Shown piece by piece: positions 43,030 to 53,150 of a DNA stretch of 64,000 bases. The DNA is from Corythoichthys intestinalis (lineage: Eukaryota; Chordata; Actinopteri; Syngnathiformes; Syngnathidae). Under the pieces are notes generated by a model that was given only the letters and a program-made list of their open reading frames with translations, was not told the DNA's origin and did no database searches. The translations under genes were made by a program, and so were the position numbers. Each line of letters begins with the position of its first letter. The stretch's first letter is position 1. The DNA is taken from assembly GCF_030265065.1 (NCBI RefSeq), contig NC_080398.1:434001-498000 (forward strand). Direction: 5' to 3'.

Positions 43030-44232
43030 AAGAAAAAAAAAGCCACATACTAAAACAAAAAAATGCCACATGGCAAAATCAATTTTGCTACATGCCAAAA
43101 AATGCCACATACCAAAATCCATTTTGCCACATACCAAAAAAAAGCCACATGCCAAAATGCAATGTGCCATATGGCAAAAAAAATGCCACATGGCAAAATC
43201 AATTTTGCTACATACCAAAAAATGCAACATACCAAAATCTATTTTGCCAAATACCAAAAAAAAAAGCCACATGCCAAAATACAATGTGCCATATGGCAAA
43301 AAAAAAAAAATGCCACATGTCAAAAAAAGGCCACATGGCAAAAACATGCTACATGGCAAAAAAAGGCCACATGGCAAAATCAATTTTGCCACATACCAAA
43401 AAAATGCCACATGCCAAAATACAATTTGCCATATGGCAAAAAAATGCCACATGGCAAAAAAAAAAAAGCCACAGGGCAAAGTCAATTTTGCCACAAACCC
43501 CAAAAAAGGCACATGGCAAAAAAGTGCCACATGCTAAAATTCATTTTGCCACATAAAAAAAAGTCCACATACCCCCAAAAAAATCCACATGCCAAAATAC
43601 ATTTTGCCACATACTCCAAAAAAATGCCACATGGCAAAAAAAAAAGCCATGCGCCAAAATACATTTTGCCACATGGCAAAAAAATGCCACATAGCAAAAT
43701 CAATTTTGCCAAATACCAAAAAATGCCACATACCAAAATCCTTTTTGCCACATACCAAAAAAATTCCATATGCCAAAATACATTTTGCCACATACCCCAA
43801 AAAAATGCCACATGGCAAAATAAAAAAAAAATAAAAAATGCCACGTGCCAAAATACATTTTGCCACCTGGCAAAATCAATTTTGCCGCATACAAAAAAAT
43901 GCCACATGGCAAAAGTGCCACATGCTAAAATCCATTTTGCCACATACCCTAAAAAAAAAAAAAAAAAAGAAAAAAAAAGAAAAAGCCACACCCCAAAATA
44001 CATTTTGCCACATGGCAAAATCAGTTTTGCCACATACCAAAAAAAAAAAAAAAAAAAATGCTGCATGGCAAAAAAGTGCTAAATGCAAAAATCCACTTTG
44101 CCACATACCCCAAAAAATGACTCATGGCAAAAAAAAAAAAACAAAAAAAAAAAAAAAAACTGGCACGTGCAAAAATACTGTATACATCTTGCCACATGGC
44201 AAAATCAATTTTGCCACATACCAAATACCACT
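43030..44232. repeat. Minisatellite of dyad-symmetric monomers of about 40 bases
   Basis: About 30 tandem monomers of the general form GCCACATGGCAAAATCAATTTTGCCACATACC followed by an A-run, written here in pieces: GCCACATGGCAAAA, then TCAATTTTGCC, then ACATACCAAAA. Because GCCACAT...AAAAT and ATTTTGCCACAT are near inverses, each monomer can fold on itself. Homopolymer A-runs vary from 4 to 18. The array stays open on both strands for long stretches (339 codons plus, 194 codons minus), but the peptides are pure repeat and I do not call them genes. It ends about 340 bases before the kcne1 ATG. Confidence 0.9.
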
Positions 44233-44576
44233 TTTTGTTCTTGCTGTCTCTCTAGCTGGGATCACAAAAAGGAATTGGCTTTATTATTCTGCCAATTATT
44301 TGTGCACTTCCCCCCTATAACTTTCTTTCTGTTTGGAATTTTTGAATGAAATAAAAAGGGACATCATTGTGTCTGGCATTGTAGTATTTAAGCAAAAATT
44401 TGTGAAAAAGATGAATTTTAAATAATTGTCTACCTAATAGACAGCCATTGTGACGGGCCTGGCTAACACAAGCGAGCTAACAAAGGTAAAATTATTACTG
44501 TTACTATTACTGTACTACACAACGTACATTGTTGAACACACCTTGCAGTTCCCGGTGTGTCCAGCAGACGGCGGTC

Positions 44577-44930
44577 ATGTCTCTCATCAACAGCACTGAG
44601 CTGAGCTCCTCGCTGTTGCGCCTCTGCCTCAACAGAACCACTGCAAACACCAACATCTCCACGCCGACCCTGGATGTCGTTTACATCCTCCTGGTGCTCG
44701 GCATGTTCAGTTTCTTCTCCTTCGCCGTCATGTTGAGTTTCATCCGCTCTAGGAAGTTGGAGAGCTCTCAGGACCCTTACAACCAGTATATAGCCCGAGA
44801 CTGGAGCCGGAGGAGGACTCCTTCCGCGGACGCCGTGGCTCGTGCTCGACGGGTCGTGGAGGCGTCGGTGTCAGTGGTCATCTGTAATCCGGCGACGGAC
44901 GAAGAAAGGCCACAAGTTCCACAACATTAG
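44577..44930 (+). CDS. kcne1: Potassium voltage-gated channel subfamily E member 1 (minK)
   Basis: A single coding exon of 117 aa. Start chosen at [11 protein letters not shown] because an acceptor (CCTTGCAG) lies 28 bases upstream of it, as expected for the non-coding 5' exon of KCNE genes. The extracellular N-terminus has three sequons (Asn5, Asn19, Asn26). The single membrane span is about 34-56 ([20 protein letters not shown]). The conserved KCNE motif follows: [19 protein letters not shown], matching human KCNE1 SYIRSKKLEHSNDPFNVYI. The cytoplasmic tail is Arg-rich. KCNE1 is the beta subunit that slows KCNQ1 (IKs) at the plasma membrane. Human KCNE1 maps to 21q22, as does DNAJC28, the next gene here. 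The minisatellite lies immediately upstream and may fall in its 5' intron or promoter. Confidence 0.93.
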   Translation: MSLINSTELSSSLLRLCLNRTTANTNISTPTLDVVYILLVLGMFSFFSFAVMLSFIRSRKLESSQDPYNQYIARDWSRRRTPSADAVARARRVVEASVSVVICNPATDEERPQVPQH

Positions 44931-45739
44931 TGAAACATTCAAGAGTTATTTTTAAAAAATGCCGAACATAGGGATTTTTTTTTTTTTTAATGTTTGTAAA
45001 TGCATATTTTTACTTTTACTCTCAAACCTGAGATTGGGTCTGGTATTGGTAGGTTGTTATGGTTGGAAATATGTGGGATAAATTTAACTTTAATTCATCG
45101 ATGATGAGACTTACACCATTCAATGATGACCAATCGATGAATAAAAACTATTTTAATAGTCAAATAATCGTATTTGTTGACCTTAAAATTGTCCAAATAT
45201 TTTTGAGTCCCTTTTAAAGTGTATATTCTTTTGAATTTTTTTTCTTTTAAAGAAAAATGCAATAGGTAAAAAAAAACGTGAATCTATTAATCACTAGATT
45301 TTATCCAAAATATGTCATTTTCTTCAAAAAAAAAAAAAAAAAAGGAATAAAACAGTACTCTTATTATTTTTTTCTAGTTAAAAAAATGAGAAAAGCAATG
45401 CAAAGGAGAAAACAGTAAGTACTGTATTTATTCCCTGATACTTACATAATACTCATCATCCAACTTTTCTTAGCTCATAGTTCTTGGTTCCAATGCATAT
45501 TTGTAAAATATATTGCACCCGGAATAAAATAATAATGAATCACATGATTTATGAGCTGATTAGCTGCTTAATCGCAAAAAAAAAAAAAAAAATCTGATTA
45601 TTTCAACCATCACATTAATCGTTTTTTTGCAACCCCAATAACAATGATAGACATCCTATCGTTTTAAACTGGAAGGAGTTGCCAGCATTCATTAAATTGA
45701 TTGGACATCTATCACCGTCGATGTCATAGAAAGAAAATA
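44931..45739. other. 3' flank of kcne1
   Basis: AT-rich sequence with AATAAA-like signals near 45139 and several A-runs. A palindromic motif copy (GGACATCTATCACCGTCGAT) lies at 45645-45731. No gene. Confidence 0.45.
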
Positions 45740-46577
45740 CAGTGGTACCTCTACATACGAAGTTCATCCGTTCCAGGACCTTGTTTGTAAATCGAAATGG
45801 TCGTATGTCGAGCAGGATTTTCCCATAGGAATACATTATAATTCCATTAATTCGTTCCACAGCCCAAAAACCTGCACTAAATCCTTAAAAAATACTCCTG
45901 ATACTATTACAAATGGCAATTACATATAGCAAAACAAATAAATAATAAATAAAATCGGATTAATAATATAATAATTCCTGTAACAGTGTAACGAAACGGG
46001 TTCTAATAAGGCGGACGTTTTTTTCTGTACCTGAAGGCACCGCGGGGCTGACGTGACAAAGAGGGAGCGGAGCGGGTGACAGTTTACTTTCGCTTTCAAT
46101 GCTTTCTTGAGAACATCGTCAATTGCGGCAGACAGCAGGCGTTTTGTGTTGAATAAGTTGTGAAAGAAATGATGAAAACGTGGCGAAGCTGGCGATTTCT
46201 TTGGAGATGTTACCACAATAAGAATTGTCAGCTTAACTTATAAAGACTGGCGAACGATGGTCGGAGGAGGACCGTGGAGATGTATTGTTGAGCCATTTCA
46301 CGGATGCCCACCCTACGCTCATATTTTTCTGTCATTTGCATCTTCATTTAGAAGGTAAGCGTCAACTTTTTCCTTGTTTCACCACCTGTACCAACCTTTT
46401 CTGAAACCTGTGTTGATTTGTCACACAAGAAAATCCGCCGTGCATTCGTCTGCGGTGCTGCCATTGTCGTGGTATTTCGAGCATGTCGTCGGATGTAGAA
46501 ACAAATGGCGAGTCAAATTTTACGTCGGATGTAGAAAAGTTCGTGTGTCGAAGCGATCGTACGTAGAGGTACCACTG
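45740..46577. mobile_element. TA-flanked inverted-repeat element, family B copy 3
   Basis: CAGTGGTACCTCTACATACG at the left and CGTAGAGGTACCACTG at the right, with TA on each side. 838 bases. Short open frames on both strands show no transposase motif. The most complete family B copy in the window. Confidence 0.75.
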
Positions 46578-46612
46578 TAATTCACTGCCAGTTAAAGATT
46601 CGATATCTACCA

Positions 46613-48125
46613 CCAGGGGCGCTGGAAGTCTCTCACAGCAGGGGGTGCTGAGGATCTTACAATGTTTTGCCCCATCAAAAAACAGCTGTTTCGGTCCTAA
46701 ATTGTTATGCTCGCGTCTTTTCTCCATGTAAAGCGTGCACAATGGCAGTACACATGCATGCTGGACAGTTTCCGTACTACAGTACTCTTAGGCTACTACA
46801 AAGCCAGTATTCTATTGCACCTACAGTACAGTGTGTGTTTGAGTTTTTGCACTGGAAATTAAAACACCCGTGTATAACAACGTGAATCCCCGCAGCTAGA
46901 CGGCGCAACGATACACAAACACATTTGAAATCTAAAAGGTCCAACAAGCCTCCAACACCCACTTTTCAAAACCCTCAAATAAATTGCACTCGAATATCCA
47001 ACAGCACTTTGCACAGCGGCAGCTCAACAGCAATAACAAACAATAATATGGCTACAACGCAACCATGTCTTACCTATTTGCCACGGCACATTTATAAACT
47101 ATCATAATCATCATTTTCGACCTCAAATTAAATTTTAGAAAATGTTTTTGTAAAGAAAAAAGCGCTAATTCGTTTTTATGCCATGTTAATGCCTACTCTG
47201 TCAAGTTAACTTTTCCATTCCAGTTGTGCCTTATTCAACGTGACCTGGTACCCCTCAACCGAACTCGTCAGCGTAGCCACACGGTTGCTAAACGTCATAT
47301 GCCATTGTTTAGCCACAACTGAATTCATTACCTTATTATTATTCATCTTCACACAGCCGCTGGACACAGAAATGTTTAATTCATCTGCAGGCGAGATTGA
47401 ATTTTGATTGATTTTACGACACTGTGCGGGTGTGTACTGGTCCTCATGGGAAACGCAGTCTTCTTTAAGGCAAAACATAACTGCTTTTGTCTACCATCGT
47501 TGCTAAAATCGACCAAAACTGAAAAGTTACCAAGTGGTTGCTTTAAATTATAATTTTTTTTGTCGATTGTTTTTTCTGCTCACGTTGTTTGCTGCTTTTC
47601 TTTAACTGTAAAGCATCAAATTGCTTCTGTAATAGCACTCTATATATAAAATGTATTATATTTAGTATTCTTAAAGCTAAATTAAATTTAGGCACTCATG
47701 GAAATAAAGTGACAAAAAAATTATGGCTGAAACTTTTTAACATTGCCAAAACTAAACATTGTAGGGACAATACTGTCGATGTGCCTCATTCAGTTAATGT
47801 AAATCAATCTATTTCCATATAACTGGACATTCATCATGAAGTTTTCAGAATAAAAATACAATACGTCAATAACATAGGCAGTAATAAACAAGAAAAAGTG
47901 CTGTTGCAGACCAATTGCAACTGTTATAATAATAGACTAATCAATCAGAAATTAGAAGTTAAAACCCAGCAGAGCGTTGCAAATGCACAAACCTATCGTA
48001 CAAAAAACATGACAAGACAGGATTAAAACACTATCACTATGCTTGTTAAATTTTAATCATGGGCCACTATTCCCTTATGCATTCCTACTCAACAGCACCC
48101 CCTGCTGATGAATTTCAGTCACTAC
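46613..48125. repeat. Possible non-autonomous element with CAGCAGGGGGTGCTG arms
   Basis: CAGCAGGGGGTGCTGAGGA at about 46637 and the inverse AACAGCACCCCCTGCTG at about 48093 are the only paired ends found in this 1.5-kb gene-free stretch. The interior has no domain-bearing frame. Could be coincidence between two separate repeat copies. Confidence 0.35.
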
Positions 48126-48313
48126 GACGGAGAACTTTAACCCATGAGCACTCACGTATGCATTTGCATCCATTTCTCATAGAAAAGAACACTGAGAGCC
48201 ACAAAAACTTTTAAAGTGATGCACCACATTTGATATTGAATATTGTATGATTGTTTTGTTGTCGTACATCTGTTTTTCTGTGCTGTCAAGAAGAAACGAC
48301 GGTTTCACGTCTT

Positions 48314-49447
48314 TTATTTGAGCCAACTTTGCAACCACGACGCGAGTCCTCGCTTCGCGCTAACAGACCTAGCGGCAACGTTAGCAGCATTGACCCTCTT
48401 CTTCTCCTCCTTCCTCTTCCGTCGCTGCTCAAGTACACGCCGTCCTGCCGCCTCCTCCGCACGCCGCACCTCCCGCTCCAGGTTGAAGTGCACCATTTGC
48501 ATCTTTAGCATGGGCACGATAAGGTTGTAGCTGTCCACCTTCTTGTTGAGGTTTGCTAGCTCCTCCCCGGCATGGGCGCACAGCTCATCCCAGCGGAGGT
48601 GCTCCGCCGGACCGAGGGGTTCACCCAGTCCGGCTCGACCGTCCAGCAAGTTGGCGCGGAGACGATTGGCGGTTTCGCGGATGTCACGCTGCGTGAGCAC
48701 CCAAGGCGGTTGGTAGCCATTGTCCAGGAGGATGCGATTGAGGTTGTGCGTCATGGGGTCGGCGTAGGGGTTGTGCTGGAACTTGTTGAGCGGCTTTCCG
48801 GCACCGCTCAGGTTGCGGAAGTCCCCCCTAGCCATGGATTCCTGGATCAGGTCCTCCACCAACCGCTCCACCGCTTGCGTGATTTTGATACCTCTGCTGC
48901 GTTGCCGCACGTCCCGCTCCACAAGTGCACCCTCGCCCGCCGCCGCCCTTTCCTGCGCCTTCTGCCGGTAGTCCAGAACTTGTTCGGCGGCCCTATCGGC
49001 ACGGAAATGGCGGTACTGGCGCTCGCGTTGACTAGGGGTTCCCGAGCCCACGCCCTCGTAGCTGAGGTAGTGCCGATGCTGAGGGGCCACACCCGACAAC
49101 GGGTCTTCATCCTCGTCCCGCGCCGCATCCCGACTCTGGGTACTGGTGCGGTGTGCAAGCACGGAACGGTAGGCTTCTTCCACTCGGGCAAAGACTGCTG
49201 CATCTGCTGTAGGTGCGCCGGAATCCGGGTGGTAGAGTTTGGCGAGGCGTAGGTATGACTCCTTCGCCCGCTCAGGACTGATGGGCTCACCTTCGGGCAG
49301 CTGTAGCAGCCGGTAACTCTCTCGAAGGCTGGCGCTGATCTGAGCTCTGCCGCTTAGGGTTCTGAGCCAGCTGGAACGGCCAGAACGGATCAGCAGAAAG
49401 GATCCGTGATGCGAGGAGTTGAATGAAGACAGGATATGCATATTCAT
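48314..49447 (-). CDS. dnajc28: DnaJ homolog subfamily C member 28
   Basis: A single coding exon, 377 aa from the ATG at 49447. A CTTTCCAG acceptor lies just upstream, so a non-coding 5' exon is likely. The frame runs open 18 codons further, but that part lies beyond the acceptor. The J domain is at about 41-105, with the HPD triad at 73-75 (LAKLYHPDSG). Then come QHRHYLSYEGVGSGTPSQRE and RHFRADRAAEQV, both conserved in DNAJC28, and the DUF1992 domain at about 188-260 (AVERLVEDLIQESMARGDF, PMTHNLNRILLDNGYQP). The tail is basic and coiled-coil-like (EREVRRAEEAAGRRV). HPD J domains stimulate Hsp70 ATPase. The exact role of DNAJC28 is poorly defined. The N-terminal 35 residues are Ser/Arg-rich and could be a mitochondrial presequence. 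The exon is G+C-rich compared with its surroundings. Confidence 0.96.
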   Translation of the reverse strand: MNMHILSSFNSSHHGSFLLIRSGRSSWLRTLSGRAQISASLRESYRLLQLPEGEPISPERAKESYLRLAKLYHPDSGAPTADAAVFARVEEAYRSVLAHRTSTQSRDAARDEDEDPLSGVAPQHRHYLSYEGVGSGTPSQRERQYRHFRADRAAEQVLDYRQKAQERAAAGEGALVERDVRQRSRGIKITQAVERLVEDLIQESMARGDFRNLSGAGKPLNKFQHNPYADPMTHNLNRILLDNGYQPPWVLTQRDIRETANRLRANLLDGRAGLGEPLGPAEHLRWDELCAHAGEELANLNKKVDSYNLIVPMLKMQMVHFNLEREVRRAEEAAGRRVLEQRRKRKEEKKRVNAANVAARSVSAKRGLASWLQSWLK

Positions 49448-49796
49448 TTTTATGTGGACACTCCTGGAAAGACCAAACGCAACAATTACAATGCGCCCCA
49501 CGAAAAGAAATTAAATGAAAGCTGCAAGTAAACTAATATGGTTAAAATTAAAGACGTCCCGAACGATCGGGATGCCGATCCATCGGGTCCGATCACGTCA
49601 TTTTCAAAGTATCGGAATTGGCAAAAAAATATCGGCCATGCCTTTTTTATAATACAGGGCCGGCCCAGCCTATACACAGACTATGCAGCTGCTTCAGGCC
49701 CCTGAGCACTAGGGGGCCCCTAATCTGGCAACTGTTTAATTTATATTCGATTTTATTCATTACATTTTGCTTTATTTGACTTTTCTGAGTTTTGAC

Positions 49797-50150
49797 ACTT
49801 GATTACAACCTTAAAAAAATAAAAGTTCTTCCTTAACTTCTTTCTTTCCTCTTTTAGAAAAAGGTTTGGCGCTTTCTACTGTAAGTACTGACAATCATTT
49901 GGGGTGAGAAGTTTGAAGTATGCAGTGCAACAAAATCTGAATAATATACAAAATATGCACGTATGGGTTGGATTGCATGTATGGGTTTCACAGTACATTG
50001 TGAGGAGATGGTGGGCCCAAAATTATGGGTCCCTTTGCATTATTTTGCTTAGGCCCCCAAATGGCCTCAGTGTTCTTTTCTATGAGAAATGGATGCAAAT
50101 GCATAATATATAATAATATATGACATAATATATGCAAATGTTATAATATA
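49797..50150 (+). repeat. Left arm of a 354-base inverted repeat
   Basis: Matches 51782-52134 in inverted orientation almost base for base (for example TTTGGCGCTTTCTACTGTAA and CAGTACATTGTGAGGAGATG occur in both). The Tc1 copy lies exactly between the two arms. Confidence 0.9.
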
Positions 50151-50152
50151 TA

Positions 50153-51779
50153 CAGTGCCTTGCAAAAGTATTCAGCCCCCTTGAACCTTGCAACCTTTCG
50201 CCACATTTCAGGCTTCAAACATAAAGATATATAATTTTAATTTTTTGTCAAGAACCAACAACAAGTGGGACACAATCGTGAAGTGGAACAAAATTTATTG
50301 GATAATTTAAACTTTTTTAACAAATAAAAAACTGAAAAGTGGGGCGTGCAATATTATTCGGCACCCTTGCGTTAATACTTTGTAGCGCCACCTTTTGCTC
50401 CAATTACAGCTGCAAGTCGCTTGGGTTATGTTTCTATCAGTTTTGCACATCGAGAGACTGACATTCTTGCCCATTCTTCCTTGCAAAACAGCTCGAGCTC
50501 AGTGAGGTTGGATGGAGAGTGTTTGTGAACAGCAGTCTTCAGCTCTTTCCACAGATTCTCGATTGGATTCAGGTCTGGACTTTGACTTGGCCATTCAAAC
50601 ACCTGGATACGTTTATTTTTGAACCATTCCATTGTAGATTTGGCTTTATGTTTTGGATCATTGTCCTGTTGGAAGATAAATCTCCGTCCCAGTCTCAGGT
50701 CTTGTGCAGATACCAACAGGTTTTCTTCCAGAATGTTCCTGTATTTGGCTGCATCCATCTTCCCATCAATTTTAACCATCTTCCCTGTCCCTGCTGAAGA
50801 AAAGCAGGCCCAAACCATGATGCTGCCACCACCATGTTTGACAGTGGGGATGGTGTGTTCAGGGTGATGAGCTGTGTTGCTTTTACGCCAAACATATCGT
50901 TTTGCATTGTGACCAAAAAGTTCAATTTTGGTTTCATCTGACCAGAGCACCTTCTTCCACATGTTTGGGGTGTCTCCCAGGTGGCTTGTGGCAAACTTTA
51001 AACCAGACTTTTTATGGGTATCTTTGAGAAATGACTTTCTTCTTGCCACTCTTCCATAAAGGCCAGATTTGTGCAGTGTACGACTGATTGTTGTCCTATG
51101 GACAGACTCTCCCACCTCAGCTGTAGATCTCTGCAGTTCATCCAGAGTGATCATGGGCCTCTTGGCTGCATCTCTGATCAGTTTTCTCCTTGTTTGAGAA
51201 GAAAGTTTGGAAGGACGGCCGGGTCTTGGTAGATTTGCTGTGGTCTGATGCTCCTTCCATTTCAATATGATGGCTTGCACAGTGCTCCTTGAGATGTTTA
51301 AAGCTTGGGAAATCTTTTTGTATCCAAATCCGGCTTTAAACTTCACCACAACAGTACCTCGGACCTGCCTGGTGTGTTCCTTGGTTTTCATAATGCTCTC
51401 TGCACTTTAAACAGAACCCTGAGACTATCACAGAGCAGGTGCATTTATACGGAGACTTGATTACACACAGGTAGATTCTATTTATCATCATCGGTCATTT
51501 AGGACAACACTGGATCATTCAGAGATCCTCACTTAACTTCTGGAATGAGTTTGCTGCACTGAAAGTAAAGGGGCCGAATAATATTGCACGCCCCACTTTT
51601 CAGTTTTTTATTTGTTAAAAAAGTTTAAATTATCCAATAAATGTTGTTCCACTTCATGATTGAGTCCCACTTGTTGATTCTTGACAAAAAAATTAAATTT
51701 CATATCTTTATGTTTGAAGCCTGAAATGTGGCGAAAGGTTGCAAGGTTCAAGGGGGCTGAATACTTTTGCAAGGCACTG
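50153..51779 (-). mobile_element. Tc1-like transposon, near complete
   Basis: Inverted ends CAGTGCCTTGCAAAAGTATT and its inverse, extended for about 100 bases (through CAACCTTTCGCCACATTTCA), with TA at both borders (50151-50152 and 51780-51781). Transposase runs on the minus strand. 1627 bases, the usual size for Tc1. A further short end piece of the same family is at 52140-52181, beyond the right arm. Confidence 0.93.
50426..51391 (-). CDS. Tc1-like transposase, nearly intact, C-terminal stop
   Basis: 321 aa open frame. The N-terminal paired-like HTH region (KISQALNISRSTVQAIILKW, then GRPSKLSSQTRRKLIRDA) binds the inverted repeats. The DDE catalytic domain shows Asp in LWSDETKIELFG, Asp in [13 protein letters not shown] and Glu in [15 protein letters not shown]. 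Relative to the fragment at 33946-34382, which reads LIETYPKRLAAVIGAKGGAT, this copy has a stop codon where that Tyr codon stands, so the last 18 or so residues are lost. Otherwise no break is visible, suggesting a young copy. Confidence 0.9.
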   Translation of the reverse strand: MKTKEHTRQVRGTVVVKFKAGFGYKKISQALNISRSTVQAIILKWKEHQTTANLPRPGRPSKLSSQTRRKLIRDAAKRPMITLDELQRSTAEVGESVHRTTISRTLHKSGLYGRVARRKSFLKDTHKKSGLKFATSHLGDTPNMWKKVLWSDETKIELFGHNAKRYVWRKSNTAHHPEHTIPTVKHGGGSIMVWACFSSAGTGKMVKIDGKMDAAKYRNILEENLLVSAQDLRLGRRFIFQQDNDPKHKAKSTMEWFKNKRIQVFEWPSQSPDLNPIENLWKELKTAVHKHSPSNLTELELFCKEEWARMSVSRCAKLIET

Positions 51780-51781
51780 TA

Positions 51782-52134
51782 TATATTATAATATTTGCAT
51801 ATATTGTGTCATATTATTATATATTATGCATTTGCATCCATTTCTCATAGAAAAGAACACTGAGGCCATTTGGGGGCCTAAGCAAAATAATGCAAAGGGA
51901 CCCATATTTTTGGGCCCACCATCTCCTCACAATGTACTGTGAAACCCATACATGCAATCCAACCCATACGTCCATATTTTGTATATTATTCAGATTTTGT
52001 TGCACTGCATACTTCAAACTTCTCACCACAAATGATTGTCAGTACTTACAGTAGAAAGCGCCAAACCTTTTTCTAAAAGAGGAAAGAAAGAAGTTAAGGA
52101 AGAACTTTTATTTTTTTAAGCTTGTAATCAAGTT
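51782..52134 (-). repeat. Right arm of the inverted repeat around Tc1
   Basis: Inverse of 49797-50150 with only scattered differences. The innermost part is AT-rich (TATTATAATATTTGCATATA). Beyond it (52140-52181) is a Tc1 end fragment ending GCAAGGCACTG-TA. Confidence 0.9.
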
Positions 52135-53150
52135 TCAAGATTCAAGGGGGCCGAATACTTTTGCAAGGCACTGTATATTATACATATTATTTAAATCGTT
52201 TTCTAATTGTATTTAACGTTACAGACAAAATGTCTTACACTCATCCAGAGTAGTTTTGGCTTAAAGTAGGGCTGCACGACCCACTCACGCATTGTCGCGT
52301 TCAATCTATAAAGACGCCGTTTTACCTATAGATAGCGCTAAAAGGCAGCGTATAATGAGTAGAGAGAATTTTGACAACCTTTGGAGTCAGTTTTTATGTG
52401 GCTAAAGCCTTACAATACCTCTCTCAGCAATTAAAAATAACGTGGGAGGCAATGTGGGGAAGAAAGGTAGTAGTTGATCATTTTCTTAACACCCTATGTT
52501 CTTTCCCAACGCAGAGAAGATATATCAATTGCTGCCCCTACGCACAGTCATGGTTGCACTTCCCATCATGCATTTGGGCAGAAGTTAAATGGCTTCAGTA
52601 TCGTTTACTGAAAGCTCAACAAATACACTAGATGGCAATATTTAGTTACAATATACAAAGTCACATGTATCCTTTAAGAATTACAAGTCTGTCTATCTGT
52701 GGATCCCTCTCACAGAAAGAATGTTAATAATGTAAATGCCATCTTGAGGACGAGGATTGTCATAATAAACAAATACAGTACTTATGTACTATATGTTGAA
52801 AGTATATATTCGTCCGAGTTTTATTCATTTTTTTCTTAATGCATTGCCAAAATGTATATGATCGGGAAAAATTATCGGGAATGATTGGAATTGAATCAGG
52901 AGCAAAAAAAAAAAAAAAAGCAATCGGATCGGGAAATATCGGGATCGGCAGATACTCAAACTAAAACGATTGGGATCGGATCGGGAGCAAAAAAACATGA
53001 TCGGAACAACCCTAGTTAAAATATGCGCATTAAATATAAACAAACATTATGGGATGGCTCTGCGTCAATGTGAAATTTATATAGGCAATGTCACAGAATA
53101 CCCAGATGTTATGTTTCTGATTGCTAGGCGTGTCAGTGGCTAAACAAGTA

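Larger units (their letters stand above)
49549..53014. mobile_element. Composite hAT element, family E copy, split by a Tc1-centred palindrome
   Basis: TAAAGACGTCCCGAACGATC at the left and ATGATCGGAACAACCCTA at the right, with a perfect 8-bp duplication GTTAAAAT (49541-49548 and 53015-53022). Own sequence lies at 49549-49655 and about 52185-53014. The 2.5 kb between is an insertion containing the inverted-repeat arms and the Tc1 copy. Lies just upstream of dnajc28. Confidence 0.85.

Noticed and set aside
42852-43556. 234-codon frame starting before the minisatellite
   Set aside because: Only the first 50 or so codons are outside the array, and they show no domain or splice context.
43063-44082. 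339-codon plus-strand frame and 180-194-codon minus-strand frames over the minisatellite
   Set aside because: The peptides are only the translated short repeat (PHTKIHFATYQK-like), in several frames and on both strands. This reflects the lack of stops in the monomer, not a gene.
46613-48125. Firm call of a transposon from the CAGCAGGGGGTGCTG arms
   Set aside because: The paired arms are short and no target duplication is visible, so it is kept only as a low-confidence repeat.
48572-49252. 226-codon plus-strand frame opposite dnajc28
   Set aside because: It is a shadow of the G+C-rich dnajc28 coding strand, with no family features of its own.
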